From NCBI GenBank assembly GCA_011391295.1, contig JAABQT010000070.1, forward strand, positions 1 to 7,336: 7,336 bases of DNA, given 5' to 3'. The notes under the pieces are model-generated. The model had not been told where the DNA came from. It saw only the letters and a program-made list of their open reading frames with translations, and did not search any database. The number at the start of each line of letters is the position of its first letter. Position 1 is the stretch's first letter. This document shows positions 6,357-7,336 of the stretch, piece by piece. The DNA comes from Betaproteobacteria bacterium (GTDB lineage: Bacteria; Pseudomonadota; Gammaproteobacteria; Burkholderiales; SG8-39). The position numbers and the translations under genes are program-made.

Positions 6357-7336
6357 GTGTCCCTGTACCTCGAGCACTTCGGCCTGAACGAACCGCCGTT
6401 CCGCATCACGCCGCACACGGACTTTTTTTTCGACGGCGCCGACCGCGGTGCGACGCTCGAGGCGCTGCTGTACACGATCCAGCACGAGGAGGGCATCGTC
6501 AAGGTGGTGGGCGAAGTCGGCAGCGGCAAGACCATGCTGTGCCGGGTGCTGATCGAGCGCCTGCCCGACAACGTCGAGACCATCTATCTCGCCAATCCTT
6601 CGTTCTCGCGTGACGAGATCCTGTACGCGGTCGCCGAGGAACTCAAGTTCGAGTTCTCCGGGGATCGCGTCACCGTCGCACTGCGCGCCCTGCAGGACCG
6701 CCTGATCGAGTCCTACGCCCAGGGGCGGCGCACGGTGATCCTGATCGACGAGGCGCACGCCATGCCGGAGGACACCCTGGAGCAGGTGCGGTTGCTTTCC
6801 AATCTGGAGACCAGCCGGCACAAGCTGCTGCAGATCGTGCTTTTCGGCCAGCCCGAGCTCGACGACGTGCTGGCCGTGGCTTCGATGCGCCAGCTGAAGG
6901 ACCGCATCACGCACGGCTTTCGCATGCGGCCGCTGTCGCGGGCCGAGGCCGCGACCTACCTGTCGTTCCGCATGCGCGCCGCCGGCTACCGCGGGCCGGA
7001 CGTATTTGCCGCCAACGCCGTTGCGTCGATCGCGCGCGCATCGAGCGGGCTCACCCGCCGCATCAACATCCTGGCCGACAAGGCGCTGCTCGCCGCGTTC
7101 AGCGAAGGTGCGCACGCCGTTACCGCCGGGCACGCGCGCGCCGCGATCGCCGACTCCGAGTTTTCGCCTTCGTGGCGCCGCCGGCGGCCGCTTGCCGCAA
7201 TCGGCGCGGCGCTCGCCGCCGGCGTTCTGCTCGGCGGGGGCGCCTATTGGCTGCTGACCCGCCCTTCCGACCAGGTGCCGACCGCCGAGGTCGCCCCCGC
7301 CGCGGCGACTCCCCCTGTTCAGGTCCAGGCCGCTGC
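6357..7336 (+). CDS. ExeA/MshM-type AAA ATPase with C-terminal membrane segment, 3' end cut off
   Basis: First 326 residues of an AAA ATPase of the ExeA/GspA/MshM group, which help assemble secretion or type IV-like pilus machinery; a related form sits in exosortase (XrtA) loci (TIGR03015). The opening YLEHFGLNEPPFRITPHTDF is the family start. Walker A is GEVGSGKT (52-59), Walker B VILIDEAH (D131-E132), sensor region LQIVLFGQPEL (158-168), then LKDRITHGFRMRPLS and the GLTRRINILADKALLAA helix (231-247). After an RRRR cluster (274-277) comes one hydrophobic segment (about 279-300), then a Pro/Ala-rich stretch to the edge. This suggests a cytoplasmic ATPase, one membrane pass and a periplasmic tail, as in ExeA, where the tail binds peptidoglycan. 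The start YLEHFGL and GEVGSGKTMLCR look closest to MshM in my memory. GTG start with AAGGAA upstream; codons 23-25 are an eight-T run. Transcribed with the regulator. Confidence 0.92.
   Translation, partial: MSLYLEHFGLNEPPFRITPHTDFFFDGADRGATLEALLYTIQHEEGIVKVVGEVGSGKTMLCRVLIERLPDNVETIYLANPSFSRDEILYAVAEELKFEFSGDRVTVALRALQDRLIESYAQGRRTVILIDEAHAMPEDTLEQVRLLSNLETSRHKLLQIVLFGQPELDDVLAVASMRQLKDRITHGFRMRPLSRAEAATYLSFRMRAAGYRGPDVFAANAVASIARASSGLTRRINILADKALLAAFSEGAHAVTAGHARAAIADSEFSPSWRRRRPLAAIGAALAAGVLLGGGAYWLLTRPSDQVPTAEVAPAAATPPVQVQAA

Noticed and set aside
5214..7133. A 639-codon open frame on the minus strand opposite the regulator and the ExeA-like ATPase
   Set aside because: It is antisense to two genes with clear motifs. 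Its composition (rich in Arg, His, Gln, Ala, Val, with no domain) is that of a stop-poor shadow frame in GC-rich DNA.

Overview
The window is GC-rich (my estimate is clearly above 60% G+C), uses GTG as well as ATG starts, and is almost entirely coding. The gene content and order suggest a betaproteobacterium. An mla phospholipid-transport operon with mlaA placed between mlaD and mlaC, and a YadG-like ABC ATPase gene right after mlaB, is as I recall common in that class. In E. coli mlaA is unlinked. Species cannot be told from the sequence alone.

Minus strand, about 4166 down to 1: one tightly packed operon, mlaF-mlaE-mlaD-mlaA-mlaC-mlaB, followed by the first 139 or so codons of an ABC-2 type ATPase gene that runs off the left edge. 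Together the Mla genes encode the full retrograde phospholipid pathway that keeps the outer membrane asymmetric. MlaA is the outer-membrane lipoprotein that removes misplaced phospholipid, MlaC the periplasmic shuttle, and MlaFEDB the inner-membrane ABC complex with its MCE-domain subunit MlaD. The gaps in the front half (F/E, E/D) are 2-3 bases. The back half (D/A, A/C, C/B) is joined by ATGA start-stop overlaps. The B/ABC junction looks like a CTGA version of the same overlap.

Between the two strands lie only 26 bases (4167-4192) if the longest starts are used, so promoters must overlap coding sequence or the true starts lie further in. Two weak -10-like elements are noted there.

Plus strand, about 4193 to the right edge: a second, apparently co-transcribed set of three genes. 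It holds an ABC ATPase with no permease beside it, a sigma-54 response regulator (receiver, AAA+ with intact GAFTGA, Fis-type HTH) whose receiver resembles the PrsR family of PEP-CTERM/exosortase loci, and the start of an ExeA/MshM-type AAA ATPase with a membrane segment after its ATPase domain. This set looks like the beginning of a surface-structure or secretion locus (MSHA-like pilus, type II secretion-like or exopolysaccharide), but the genes that would decide lie beyond the right edge. I see no RNA genes, insertion sequences, CRISPR arrays or convincing terminators, and no non-coding stretch longer than 300 bases.
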